Numbered from the stretch's first letter, positions 1 to 6,141 are shown. The stretch: DNA of 9,948 bases from Clostridiaceae bacterium (GCA_029256485.1 JAQSXU010000118.1:1-9948); one strand, 5' to 3'. The notes: generated by a model from the sequence alone, not told the origin. Translations and numbers: made by a program.

Positions 1-21
1 TATCAATTATAAACAAAATAT

Positions 22-96
22 AGGGGTATGGCTCAACGGTAGAGTAGTGGTCTCCAAAACCATTGGCTGTAGGTTCAAATCCTACTACCCCTGCCA
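22..96 (+). tRNA. tRNA-Trp (anticodon CCA)
   Basis: A complete cloverleaf can be drawn. The acceptor stem pairs AGGGGTA (22-28) with TACCCCT (86-92), followed by G93 and an encoded CCA (94-96). The D arm is GCTC/GAGT, and the anticodon stem GTGGT/ACCAT encloses loop CTCCAAA with CCA at 54-56. The T arm is GTAGG-TTCAAAT-CCTAC. It decodes UGG. A tyrosine recombinase gene starts 163 nt downstream in the same direction, the usual arrangement when an element has integrated into the 3' end of a tRNA gene. It could instead be an element-borne tRNA; no second copy of its 3' end is present here. Confidence 0.95.
71..96. other. Putative attachment site (tRNA 3' half)
   Basis: This is inferred from context only. 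Tyrosine integrases commonly recombine at the T arm and 3' end of a tRNA gene, and the integrase gene usually lies beside the site. The T-arm inverted repeat and CCA end of this tRNA-Trp would be the core. The other attachment site is not in the window, so the exact core cannot be defined. Confidence 0.35.
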
Positions 97-116
97 AAAA
101 CGTATGCGAAACGTTG

Positions 117-168
117 ATATGACTGCATTTGAACGATTTTATTAGTTCAAAAGTGGTCATATTTTTTT
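117..168 (+). terminator. Rho-independent terminator after tRNA-Trp
   Basis: This is a long two-part hairpin. ATATGAC (117-123) pairs with GTCATAT (156-162), and inside it TTTGAAC (128-134) pairs with GTTCAAA (145-151) around a 10-nt loop. A run of seven T (162-168) follows. It would end tRNA transcription and insulate the integrase gene. Its right arm overlaps a second, competing inverted repeat (150-158 with 189-197). Confidence 0.75.
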
Positions 169-250
169 GCATTTTGGAACACCTTTAAGACCACTTTAAG
201 ACTATTTTAAAGGCTCACTTTTTATTAAATTTATCAAAAAGGGAAGTGAG
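150..250 (+). promoter_or_regulatory. Integrase leader with nested repeats
   Basis: Four repeat relations are visible. AAAGTGGTC (150-158) is complementary to GACCACTTT (189-197). CTTTAAGAC is repeated directly at 183-191 and 194-202 with an 11-nt period. CCTTTAA (182-188) is complementary to TTAAAGG (207-213). CTCACTT (214-220) is complementary to AAGTGAG (244-250). The last arm is the purine-rich ribosome binding region of the integrase, so in RNA it could be masked. The 11-nt period and the position next to the presumed attachment site also suit arm-type integrase or excisionase binding sites. The two readings are not exclusive, and both are inferred. Confidence 0.5.
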
Positions 251-258
251 TAAAATTC

Positions 259-1272
259 ATGCCTAAAGTAAAATTCAAATCAAATTTTTCAAAAATTACT
301 GATGGTCTTGTACCACTTGATGATATGGAACATATAAAAAATGATAATATAACAATTCAACAATTCTTTAAATTACACAATAATTTTATTGATGATAAAA
401 AGCTTGAAGGATTAGCACCAAGGACAATCTCCGACCATACAAAACTATTTGGATTTTTCAAGAAGTATATTATTGATGTAAAAAAGTTCCAAATAGAACA
501 AGTATATCTTGATACCGATATTTTTAAGAATTATTTATATTATATGTGCATCGACAAAGATTATAAACCTTGTACTGTTAATATAAGAATATCGTCACTC
601 AAATGCTATTTAAATTGGCTTTTTAATAAGAAATATATTCAAGAAAACTATGGATTAATTTTAAGGAAAGTTAAAAGACCAGAAGATACTATAAGACCTT
701 TAAATGATACAAATGTGAAAAAAATGCTTAATGCACCTAACAGAAATACTTATGCAGGCTTTAGAGATTTTACGATTATGGTAATTATACTTGACTGCGG
801 AATAAGAATTCAGGAACTATGTAATACCATAATTCCAGATATTGATTTAAGAAATAAAACGTTAACTGTACGTGGTGAAGTTAGCAAGACAAGAAGAGTA
901 AGAGTATTACCTTTGTCAAAACAGAGTGTAGTATTACTTAAACAATTAATTGAAATAGCAACAGAGAATAAATGTACTTATGTTTTTATGTCTACAAATT
1001 CTATTGACAAAATAGACCATGAGGTTATCATAAGAAGTTTTGAGAAATATGGTAAGAAAATGGGAATAGATGTAAGATGTACGCCCCATGTATTTAGGCA
1101 TACATTTGCCACAAATGCAGTTAAATCTGGAATGGATGTGTTTACTTTACAAAGGATTATGGGTCATAACCAAATTTCTACAACTCGTCAATATATACAA
1201 TTGGAAACTACTGACCTAATAAAAAAACATGAAAAAATGGATTCTGTAAGTAGATATTTGAGGGGGAAATAG
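259..1272 (+). CDS. Tyrosine recombinase / phage-type integrase
   Basis: This is a 337-aa protein of the lambda-integrase/XerC-D superfamily, which cuts and rejoins DNA through a 3'-phosphotyrosine link. The N-terminal SAM-like DNA-binding domain covers about residues 30-130 and the catalytic domain about 150-325. The catalytic set looks complete: R183 in GIRIQE, K210 in the beta-hairpin EVSKTRR, H277 and R280 in PHVFRHTFAT, H303 in MGHNQISTT and nucleophile Y312 in RQYIQ. Its length is normal for a compact integrase. The start is preceded by GGGAAGTGAG, which lies in one arm of a hairpin. Its place just after a tRNA suggests tRNA-Trp as the integration target. A chromosomal Xer role is less likely, given the accessory surroundings. 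The stop is one base before the next start. Confidence 0.93.
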   Translation: MPKVKFKSNFSKITDGLVPLDDMEHIKNDNITIQQFFKLHNNFIDDKKLEGLAPRTISDHTKLFGFFKKYIIDVKKFQIEQVYLDTDIFKNYLYYMCIDKDYKPCTVNIRISSLKCYLNWLFNKKYIQENYGLILRKVKRPEDTIRPLNDTNVKKMLNAPNRNTYAGFRDFTIMVIILDCGIRIQELCNTIIPDIDLRNKTLTVRGEVSKTRRVRVLPLSKQSVVLLKQLIEIATENKCTYVFMSTNSIDKIDHEVIIRSFEKYGKKMGIDVRCTPHVFRHTFATNAVKSGMDVFTLQRIMGHNQISTTRQYIQLETTDLIKKHEKMDSVSRYLRGK

Positions 1273-1273
1273 T

Positions 1274-1522
1274 ATGGATCAATACAGATATATAAAAGAG
1301 TTTTATTTAATAGCACGTATTAAGCAAGAAAACATAATTATTCAAGATATAGATATTAAAGAATGGGGGACAGTTTACATTTACATTGTAGAAAAAAATA
1401 GTAGTGGATTCTACATTTATAAAGCTTCAGGGACAACAGACAAACCTATTAATTTTGATGATTTACATTATATCACTTTGGCAGAATGTGAATTAAGAGA
1501 ATTACTCCAAAAAATAAAATAA
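1274..1522 (+). CDS. Small hypothetical protein coupled to integrase
   Basis: This 82-aa protein is not recognised. It begins one base after the integrase stop, and its ribosome binding site (GAGGGGG, about 1259-1265) lies inside the last integrase codons, so the two are almost certainly co-transcribed and translationally coupled. It is mixed alpha/beta in appearance, with short hydrophobic strands (VYIYIVEK, GFYIYKA) and a charged C-terminal helix ending ELLQKIK. It has no signal peptide, membrane segment or cysteine pattern. The position would suit an excisionase or directionality factor. However, it lacks an obvious helix-turn-helix and is not unusually basic, so I do not claim that role. 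Confidence 0.75.
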   Translation: MDQYRYIKEFYLIARIKQENIIIQDIDIKEWGTVYIYIVEKNSSGFYIYKASGTTDKPINFDDLHYITLAECELRELLQKIK

Positions 1523-1546
1523 GCCAGTAGTGCAAATACTGACTTA
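1520..1546 (+). terminator. Weak hairpin after integrase operon
   Basis: TAAG plus CAGTA (1520-1529) pairs with TACTG plus CTTA (1537-1546), with one C/A mismatch and a 7-nt loop, and includes the stop codon. Only a broken T-rich tail follows, so termination would be inefficient. A second AT-rich 7-bp hairpin, TTGTTAA/TTAACAA, lies at 1561-1582. Confidence 0.35.
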
Positions 1547-1659
1547 CTTACAATTGAATATTGTTAAATAAAACCTTAACAAATTCCACATCCGATATCT
1601 TTATTGTAATTCAAAAAAATGGATTTGTAAAGGTCTAATTTCTTGCTGTCTTTTTTAGG

Positions 1660-2146
1660 ATAGACAACAGGTCAAATGTGTTGAGACTGGAATAATCACT
1701 ATAAAATAACCTGTCAGAGATGGTGTATATGCTCCCCACGGTATGAAAAAAGTTACCAATGGGCTAGGGCATTTCTGCGTCTTATAACCGTAACTATAGG
1801 GCGTAAATCCCCAGTGTGTATAGTAAGGTGGAACTCCCTACTGGGTTATCAAAAATATAAGGCTTTGGAAGTCTAGGTGTAGAAATACACGATAAGAATA
1901 TCACACCATATGGTGCAATTATAGGGCTAGAATGTAATTGTTAATGATATTAGTCGTTACGGATGTTGAAGGGATACAATAGATGACGCAACATTAATCC
2001 TTGTTTCTAATACAAGGATTCCTATGCCCTCGGAACGTGTCCAAGACTGCCACAACATTAGTTGATTCAGTTCGGTAAGTCAAGTATATAATTAACAAAT
2101 TTAATTACTTTACATGGTTAGCTGTAATCCTTAAGCAGCAAGGAGG
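1660..2146 (+). ncRNA. Large candidate structured RNA, family unknown
   Basis: No protein gene fits 1523-2155, yet the + strand has many mutually compatible helices. A 7-bp long-range helix joins 1766-1772 (AGGGCAT) to 2024-2030. Nested inside it, CCGTAAC (1788-1794) pairs with GTTACGG (1956-1962). Within that are CCCAG/CTGGG (1810-1814/1841-1845), then immediately a three-way junction closed by TTATC/GATAA (1846-1850/1891-1895). The junction carries GGCTT-TGG-AAGTC (1861-1873) and GTGTA-GAAA-TACAC (1877-1890). Next comes CACC/GGTG (1904-1915). Between the long-range helices on the 3' side lie ATGTTG/CAACAT (1963-1968/1989-1994) and a 9-bp hairpin (1996-2020). Flanking elements are ACAGGT/ACCTGT (1667-1672/1709-1714), CCC-GGTA/TACC-GGG (1735-1763), GACTG-CCA-CAAC/GTTG-ATT-CAGTT (2045-2072) and 2075-2113. 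The GAAA loop and the G-U pairs favour the + strand. The ends and promoter are unresolved. Candidates are a ROOL/GOLLD-like ornate RNA or a long regulatory leader. Confidence 0.6.
2121..2146 (+). promoter_or_regulatory. Mutually exclusive hairpins at ribosome binding site
   Basis: GCTG (2121-2124) can pair with CAGC (2136-2139), leaving AAGGAGG (2140-2146) free. Alternatively TCCTT (2128-2132) can pair with AAGGA (2140-2144) and hide most of the Shine-Dalgarno sequence of the gene at 2156. The two stems overlap in space and cannot easily coexist. This is a simple on/off arrangement at the end of the structured RNA. Confidence 0.4.
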
Positions 2147-2155
2147 AAAAGAGAG

Positions 2156-2731
2156 ATGGAAAAAGAAAAGAAGAAAGGTTCTAAACCAGGATGTATAGTA
2201 TTAATTGTTATTTTATTATTCATTATAGGAGTTATAGGAAGTTGTGTAAGGAGTATTACTAGTAAATCTAGTACAGCTACTAATATAAGTAACAATACTG
2301 AGATAAAGCCTAAAAGCCTAAATGACTTAGTAGCAGAGTATTTTACTGATGGAAAGATTACTATAGAAGGAGATAAGCTTACAATAACTTTTACAGGTAG
2401 TCAATTAAGCGCCAATAGTATAGCAAATGATTCAATTACAAGGGCTAGAATTGGACTTTCACAAATCTATAAAAATGATGAATTCAAAAAATATAATCTA
2501 ATTGAGATTGATGCAATGGGAACTTTTACAGATCAGTATGGTAAGGCATCTAGTGAACGTGCAGTAGGATTTATTTTTGACCAGGCTGAACTACAAAAAG
2601 TAGTTAACTTTAATGTTTTAACCGATGAACAAATAATAGGATTAGAGGGGAAAAATAGAACCTTTATTAATCCAGTTATTATAAAAGATTTAGATGCAAA
2701 GACTTTAAATAAATTACACCCAAATAATTAA
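2156..2731 (+). CDS. Membrane-anchored or lipoprotein of unknown function
   Basis: This 191-aa protein has a lysine-rich N-terminus (EKEKKK), a hydrophobic segment at residues 13-28 and a possible lipobox IGSC with C30. It is therefore either a lipoprotein or a single-pass protein facing outward. A Ser/Thr/Asn-rich linker (about 32-50) leads to a folded alpha/beta domain (55-190). The start is set by AAGGAGG at 2140-2146, 9 nt upstream. The gene stands alone between the structured RNA and its own terminator. Two in-frame stops end it. Prophages often carry surface lipoproteins that block superinfection, and that is a possible role, but no specific motif supports it. Confidence 0.8.
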   Translation: MEKEKKKGSKPGCIVLIVILLFIIGVIGSCVRSITSKSSTATNISNNTEIKPKSLNDLVAEYFTDGKITIEGDKLTITFTGSQLSANSIANDSITRARIGLSQIYKNDEFKKYNLIEIDAMGTFTDQYGKASSERAVGFIFDQAELQKVVNFNVLTDEQIIGLEGKNRTFINPVIIKDLDAKTLNKLHPNN

Positions 2732-2736
2732 TAAAT

Positions 2737-2765
2737 AGGACTTGCTTATATAGCAGGTCTTTTTA
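2737..2765 (+). terminator. Rho-independent terminator
   Basis: A 10-bp stem, AGGACTTGCT (2737-2746) with AGCAGGTCTT-side bases (2752-2761) including G-U pairs, has a TATAT loop and is followed by TTTTA. It directly follows the membrane-protein gene. Confidence 0.8.
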
Positions 2766-2916
2766 CTTTATTATTATCATAAATCTAACAGAAAATGTCA
2801 TTAATTTATGGCTAAAACTCATTTAAAATCGGAAAAGGTATAATTGCATTACAAAAAAATTAGTGCCTTAAAATTGAATATAGGATAGAGATTTCAGAGC
2901 ATAGAATTGGTGTTGA

Positions 2917-3716
2917 GAAATAGTAATTTTCATTAAAGTAAAAGAAAGTTTACCACATGGTGAATGGGGGAAGTGGTTAGAAGAAAAGGTAGATTTTAGT
3001 CAAGAAACAAGTAGAAAATTTATGAAAGTTGCAGAAGAATTTTCAAATTCCAATACGTATGGGAATTTGAATCAATCAAAAATATTCGCATTGCTTGATA
3101 TTCCCTCAGAGGAAAGAGAGGATTTTATCTCACAATCACATACGATAAACGGACAGACTAAAACAGTAGATGTATTACTGAACTTGAAAGAATATATGGG
3201 ATAAAAAATGGTGGCTTCAGAGGTAATCAATACACTAAGAAAGAGGCAGATTTGAATAATTCTAATGTGCCAAATCAAAAACAACTTGCAATACAATTAG
3301 GAGTAGACCAATCACAATTAATAAATTATAAGAAATTAAATAATCTTATTCCAGAGCTACAATCTTTAGTAGAGAATGACGGTTTAAAAGCAACTACAGC
3401 ATATAAAATATGTCGTTGTGGACACCGTTCCACAACGGAAAACAATGACTCAGAAAGCTCAGGAGGGCAAATTATGGGAAGAAATTGAAAGAAAAATGCT
3501 AAACAAAGACAACAATCAACTCAATTTGGCAATACTGTGGTTAAGGACAATGGTCCTACACCAGACAGAGGACAATCTCGTGATATTATAGCAGAAAAAG
3601 TTGATATTGGTTCGGGTAGGACTTATGAACGTGCAAGAGTAGCAATAGATAAAATAGATGAATTGCATGGGTTACGCATATCCGACAATCTTTTAAAATC
3701 AACATTGATTAACTTA
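2917..3716 (+). pseudogene. Decayed DUF3102 / ParB-like phage protein remnant
   Basis: Several frames together spell parts of known phage and mobile-element proteins. At 2935-3180 the text HGEWGKWLEEKV, followed by SRKFMKVAEEF and LLDIPSEEREDFI, matches the DUF3102 family. After a frame change near 3170, ELERIYGIKNGGFRGNQY continues into a helix-turn-helix region (QLAIQLGVDQSQLINYKKL) and IPELQSLVE-KATTAYKI, as in ParB-like or phage DNA-binding proteins. Another frame change around 3400-3420 gives QEGKLWEEIER. Then, after a TGA at 3486, NAKQRQQ leads to GQSRDIIAEKV and IGSGRTYERA, a typical end of such proteins. The N-terminus is cut by TGA at 2914, and the C-terminus past IDELHG is lost. At least four lesions make expression of a working protein implausible. 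It may be one fused remnant or two neighbouring genes. Confidence 0.8.
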
Positions 3717-3796
3717 GATAAATTTTTCTGCACTTCCATGATTAATTTCACATAACTTTTTATATTTTACATAAGCTATTTCATGGAGGGATAGCT

Positions 3797-4906
3797 ATGC
3801 TAAGATTAAAAATGAAAGATTTTAAAATTAATAAAGATTTAATAAAAGCAGATTTATCAGTTTATATTAACTATGCTAAAAACACTTTTATATTAAATTC
3901 GCAAAGTATGATTCTTAATAAATTTATGTCAATTGAAGACTATATTTATATTCTTTATTATCTAAGATTTGAAAAACAATTAGATTATACAGAAATAGGT
4001 AAAATATTATATCCAAATAAAAAAGGTTTTCACAATAATGCATATAATGCTTATTTAGCAATAGGATTAAATTATAGTACAAATTACGAAGAAACAAAAG
4101 AAAGGTTCATATGTGAACAAAAAAGATTAAAAGAAATTAGGGAAAAAAGTTATAAAGTTTCTATAAATGAATTTAATTTAACGCAAATAAAGATTAATGA
4201 ATATAATACATTATTTGAAAAATTTAAAAAGAAATTTTTAGATAATATAATTACTCCTATAACATATAAAAGATATGGGTACGATAATTTAAGTGATTAT
4301 TTTAAAGCTTTTTACTATTTTACAAATATATGTGAATTATCCCCGGTTCAAATTTCTCATATGTTTGGTCGCTCATATTCAACAATAAATGAGAAACTTA
4401 GACAGATGGGGTTAGAGAAAGATATGAAAACAGCACAAAAAAATGCAGTAAAGCATAACAGACGCAATTATAAAAATACATTAGTAGCTGGTAGGAAAAC
4501 AGTAAATAAATATTTAGCTAAAAATGCTTTAGTTGGTAGTATATTGGAGAATGCAATTAGAAATTCATTTGCAGATTATCTAGCAGGATATATTAATACC
4601 AGTAAATATGAGGTAGTAGTTGGTATAAATAATAAAACAATAATAGCTCCTAAAGAAGTTGATATTCCAATAATTATAATGGATGAAATGAATAGTAAGA
4701 TACACAAGTTTGGAATAGAGGTTAACGGAGACATTTTTCATAAAGATAAAGCTAGAGAAGAGAAAAAGATAAAACTACTTAAAGATAAAAACTGGATTTA
4801 TTATCCTATATGGAACACAAATCGTGCAAAAGATCAAGAAAACATATATGGTACAATTGAAAACCAAATAAATCAAATATGTAATAACATTAAAAATATA
4901 GTATAA
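3797..4906 (+). CDS. Vsr/DUF559-like PD-(D/E)XK endonuclease with HTH
   Basis: This is a 369-aa protein. The C-terminal domain (about 240-365) looks like a very-short-patch-repair/DUF559-type nuclease. It has a helix with E251 (GSILENAIR), then strand motif EVDIP (E287, D289), then GIEVNGDIFHKDKAR (E308, N310, D312, H315, D317, R320), then KIKLLKDKNW and YYPIW. The order E...D...H-x-D resembles the EDxHD nucleases typified by phage homing enzyme I-Bth0305I. The N-terminal part has two helix-turn-helix-like segments: DYTEIGKIL (63-71) and SPVQISHMFGRSYSTINEKL (182-201). The start has GGAGGG 6 nt upstream. It stands alone, right after a decayed phage gene, as free-standing homing endonucleases often do. 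It could instead be a restriction or defence nuclease. Its function is inferred from motifs. Confidence 0.75.
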   Translation: MLRLKMKDFKINKDLIKADLSVYINYAKNTFILNSQSMILNKFMSIEDYIYILYYLRFEKQLDYTEIGKILYPNKKGFHNNAYNAYLAIGLNYSTNYEETKERFICEQKRLKEIREKSYKVSINEFNLTQIKINEYNTLFEKFKKKFLDNIITPITYKRYGYDNLSDYFKAFYYFTNICELSPVQISHMFGRSYSTINEKLRQMGLEKDMKTAQKNAVKHNRRNYKNTLVAGRKTVNKYLAKNALVGSILENAIRNSFADYLAGYINTSKYEVVVGINNKTIIAPKEVDIPIIIMDEMNSKIHKFGIEVNGDIFHKDKAREEKKIKLLKDKNWIYYPIWNTNRAKDQENIYGTIENQINQICNNIKNIV

Positions 4907-4947
4907 AATTTTAGTACAGAAATAATATAAAAATTTATTTTAATATT

Positions 4948-4980
4948 AAAGGTAGTAGGATTTAATTCCACTACCTTTTT
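4948..4980. terminator. Shared terminator of convergent genes
   Basis: AAAGGTAGT (4948-4956) pairs with ACTACCTTT (4970-4978), extended by GGA/TCC with a bulged A. A T run follows on the + strand (4976-4981), making it a good terminator for the endonuclease gene. On the minus strand it overlaps the stop codon of the repressor gene and has only a short T run, so termination there would be weaker. Confidence 0.75.
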
Positions 4981-5174
4981 TCTATCTTCAGCACATCCGA
5001 TATATCACATTCGAGTGCGTCACAGATTCTCTCTAAATTATCAAATTTTATTGAAGTAGTTTTTTCGTTAATTAAATTAGCTAAATTATTTTGAGTCATA
5101 CCTGTTTGTTTACTAAGCCAATATACTGTTTTATCTTTCTTATGCAATATGCCTTCAATACAAATTTTTATCAT
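4971..5174 (-). CDS. Small Xre/Cro-family repressor
   Basis: This 67-aa protein is almost entirely an HTH_3/Xre DNA-binding domain, with WLSKQTGMTQNNLANLIN at about residues 19-36, followed by the usual NLERICDALECDISDVL end. The start at 5174 (MIKICIEG) is chosen because AAGAGGTG lies 7 nt upstream. The ATG at 5195 would put that site inside the gene. It is divergent from the operon at 5343-5983 and preceded by a perfect consensus promoter. The intervening DNA holds four copies of an ATACTAT motif, so it is probably autoregulated and controls the operon like a phage or plasmid immunity repressor. It has no C-terminal cleavage or oligomerisation domain. Confidence 0.9.
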   Translation of the reverse strand: MIKICIEGILHKKDKTVYWLSKQTGMTQNNLANLINEKTTSIKFDNLERICDALECDISDVLKIEKR

Positions 5175-5192
5175 TTTTATACACCTCTTACA

Positions 5193-5287
5193 CAAATAGT
5201 ATCTATATGCATATTATATGTTAATAAATACTATTTGTCAAAGATAATTAAAAAATATTAATACTATTCGTTGACAAATACTATCCG
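5193..5287. repeat. Four operator-like repeats between divergent promoters
   Basis: The motif ATACTATYYG occurs at 5228-5237 (ATACTATTTG), 5261-5270 (ATACTATTCG) and 5278-5287 (ATACTATCCG), and inverted at 5193-5202 (CAAATAGTAT). The last two + copies flank the -35 box of the rightward promoter with a 17-nt period. The other two flank the leftward promoter. These are the probable binding sites of the Xre protein encoded alongside, and the layout would let one repressor control both directions. The binding assignment is inferred. Confidence 0.65.
5213..5241 (-). promoter_or_regulatory. Consensus promoter for the repressor gene
   Basis: On the minus strand there is a TTGACA -35 box (5241-5236), a 17-nt spacer and a TATAAT -10 box (5218-5213), all perfect. 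The start would lie near 5206, giving a leader of about 30 nt. One operator-like copy overlaps the -35 and spacer, and another (5193-5202) lies just past the start point. Confidence 0.85.
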
Positions 5288-5299
5288 TATAAGTATAAT
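5271..5299 (+). promoter_or_regulatory. Consensus promoter for the small-gene operon
   Basis: TTGACA (5271-5276), a 17-nt spacer and TATAAT (5294-5299) form a perfect sigma-A-type promoter. One operator-like repeat lies in the spacer and another touches the -35 box, so repressor binding would block polymerase. Confidence 0.87.
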
Positions 5300-5342
5300 A
5301 GAATTATAAAGTAAATCAAATAAATCTCAGGAGGTAATGATA

Positions 5343-5404
5343 ATGAAGAGATAATGGAAAAGAATAAATATTTATTAATTGTTAATACTGGATATAAGAA
5401 TTAA
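5343..5404 (+). CDS. Possible leader peptide pair (tiny ORFs)
   Basis: A strong AGGAGG (5329-5334) is followed 8 nt later by ATG-AAG-AGA-TAA. That stop overlaps the start of a second tiny frame (5354-5404, 16 codons, MEKNKYLLIVNTGYKN) through ATAATG. A first-class ribosome binding site with only tiny frames behind it suggests either a leader peptide or the remnant of a truncated gene. No further evidence is visible. Confidence 0.3.
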
Positions 5405-5438
5405 AGTAAATATTATTAAATAATAAGGAGAGCAAATT

Positions 5439-5768
5439 ATGAATAGAAGAAAAGAATTAGATATGGAATCACAAATGTTTTACAACAATATGCAGGAAGA
5501 ACTAAATGGAAAAGATGTATTTTTGAGTACCGAAGGAGAACAAAGCTACATGTTACAATTGGATGATTTTGAGGTTGGAAGTATATTGCATAAAGATGAC
5601 ACTCTATTAAGTATAGGTGGATCACAATTTGAAAATGGATTTTTAGATATCAAATATAAAGATATAAAACAAATATATAGTGAGTATACTGGTAGTAATT
5701 CTTATGATGTAGAAGATTATCATATCTTATTAGAATCTGGCAACAAAATAATATTGGAAGCATTTTAG
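5439..5768 (+). CDS. Hypothetical 109-aa protein, first large gene of operon
   Basis: It is not recognised. AAGGAGAG lies 6 nt before the ATG. After a short charged helix (residues 1-24) the protein looks beta-rich: YMLQLDDFEVGSIL, then LLSIGGSQ, then FLDIKYKDIKQIY, then YHILLESGNKIILEAF. This resembles a small barrel or PH-like fold. It is acidic, with no signal peptide or cysteines. It is driven by the repressed consensus promoter at 5271-5299 and followed 11 nt later by a second small gene, so it is probably an early gene of the element. Any role such as antirepressor or host-takeover protein would be a guess from position. Confidence 0.78.
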   Translation: MNRRKELDMESQMFYNNMQEELNGKDVFLSTEGEQSYMLQLDDFEVGSILHKDDTLLSIGGSQFENGFLDIKYKDIKQIYSEYTGSNSYDVEDYHILLESGNKIILEAF

Positions 5769-5779
5769 GGGGATATAAT

Positions 5780-5983
5780 ATGATAGGGAAACTAAAATTT
5801 AAATTAGCAATTATATTATTCAGAATAGTAAACTATTTACTTAAGGATAAAATTCAAGAACATAGACAATCAATAGAGGACGCATATGCAGATACAGACT
5901 GGGATTCATTAAATGATTTTTATGATAGAGCCAATCAAGAAGATTACACAGAAGAATTGAGAGAGCAGGGAATAACGCTATAA
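5780..5983 (+). CDS. Hypothetical 67-aa protein with N-terminal hydrophobic helix
   Basis: It is not recognised. AGGGGGA overlaps the stop of the preceding gene 6 nt before this ATG, so the two are coupled. The N-terminal third is basic and hydrophobic (KLKFKLAIILFRIVNYLL, residues 4-21), either a short membrane-associated or amphipathic helix. The rest is strongly acidic and helical (DTDWDSLNDFYDRANQED). This two-part charge pattern suggests membrane-surface or protein-protein binding. A weak AT-rich hairpin (ATAAAAT-CGTG-ATTTTAT, 5980-5997) follows. Confidence 0.7.
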   Translation: MIGKLKFKLAIILFRIVNYLLKDKIQEHRQSIEDAYADTDWDSLNDFYDRANQEDYTEELREQGITL

Positions 5984-6141
5984 AATCGTGATTTTATTCC
6001 AACACAAATAAAGCATAGCAATTTAAACTATACTTAAGAAATGTAGAGTATTACAAAGTTATTTTTTACAGATAATAGAATATAACAAAAAATAAACCAA
6101 TACAAAGGTTTCAAAATAAATGTTACCCTAGTATAATATTA

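Noticed and set aside
1660..2146. Group I intron or IStron ribozyme
   Set aside because: A GACT...AGTC pair with a hairpin between (2045-2081) looks like P7/P8 at first sight. However, no convincing P3, P4/P6 core or guanosine-site signature fits, no split gene is seen, and no transposase follows.
1660..2146. Group II intron
   Set aside because: There is no GUGYG start, no domain V-like hairpin and no reverse transcriptase remnant.
3072..3296. 74-aa minus-strand frame
   Set aside because: It is antisense to the DUF3102/ParB-like remnant, has no ribosome binding site, and its translation resembles no protein I know.
5175..5195. Longer start for the Xre repressor at 5195
   Set aside because: The Shine-Dalgarno AAGAGGTG falls inside that extension and correctly serves the ATG at 5174; the extra seven residues are not part of the domain.
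5437..5625. 62-aa minus-strand frame
   Set aside because: It is antisense to the well-supported 109-aa gene, lacks a start signal and has low-complexity hydrophobic content.
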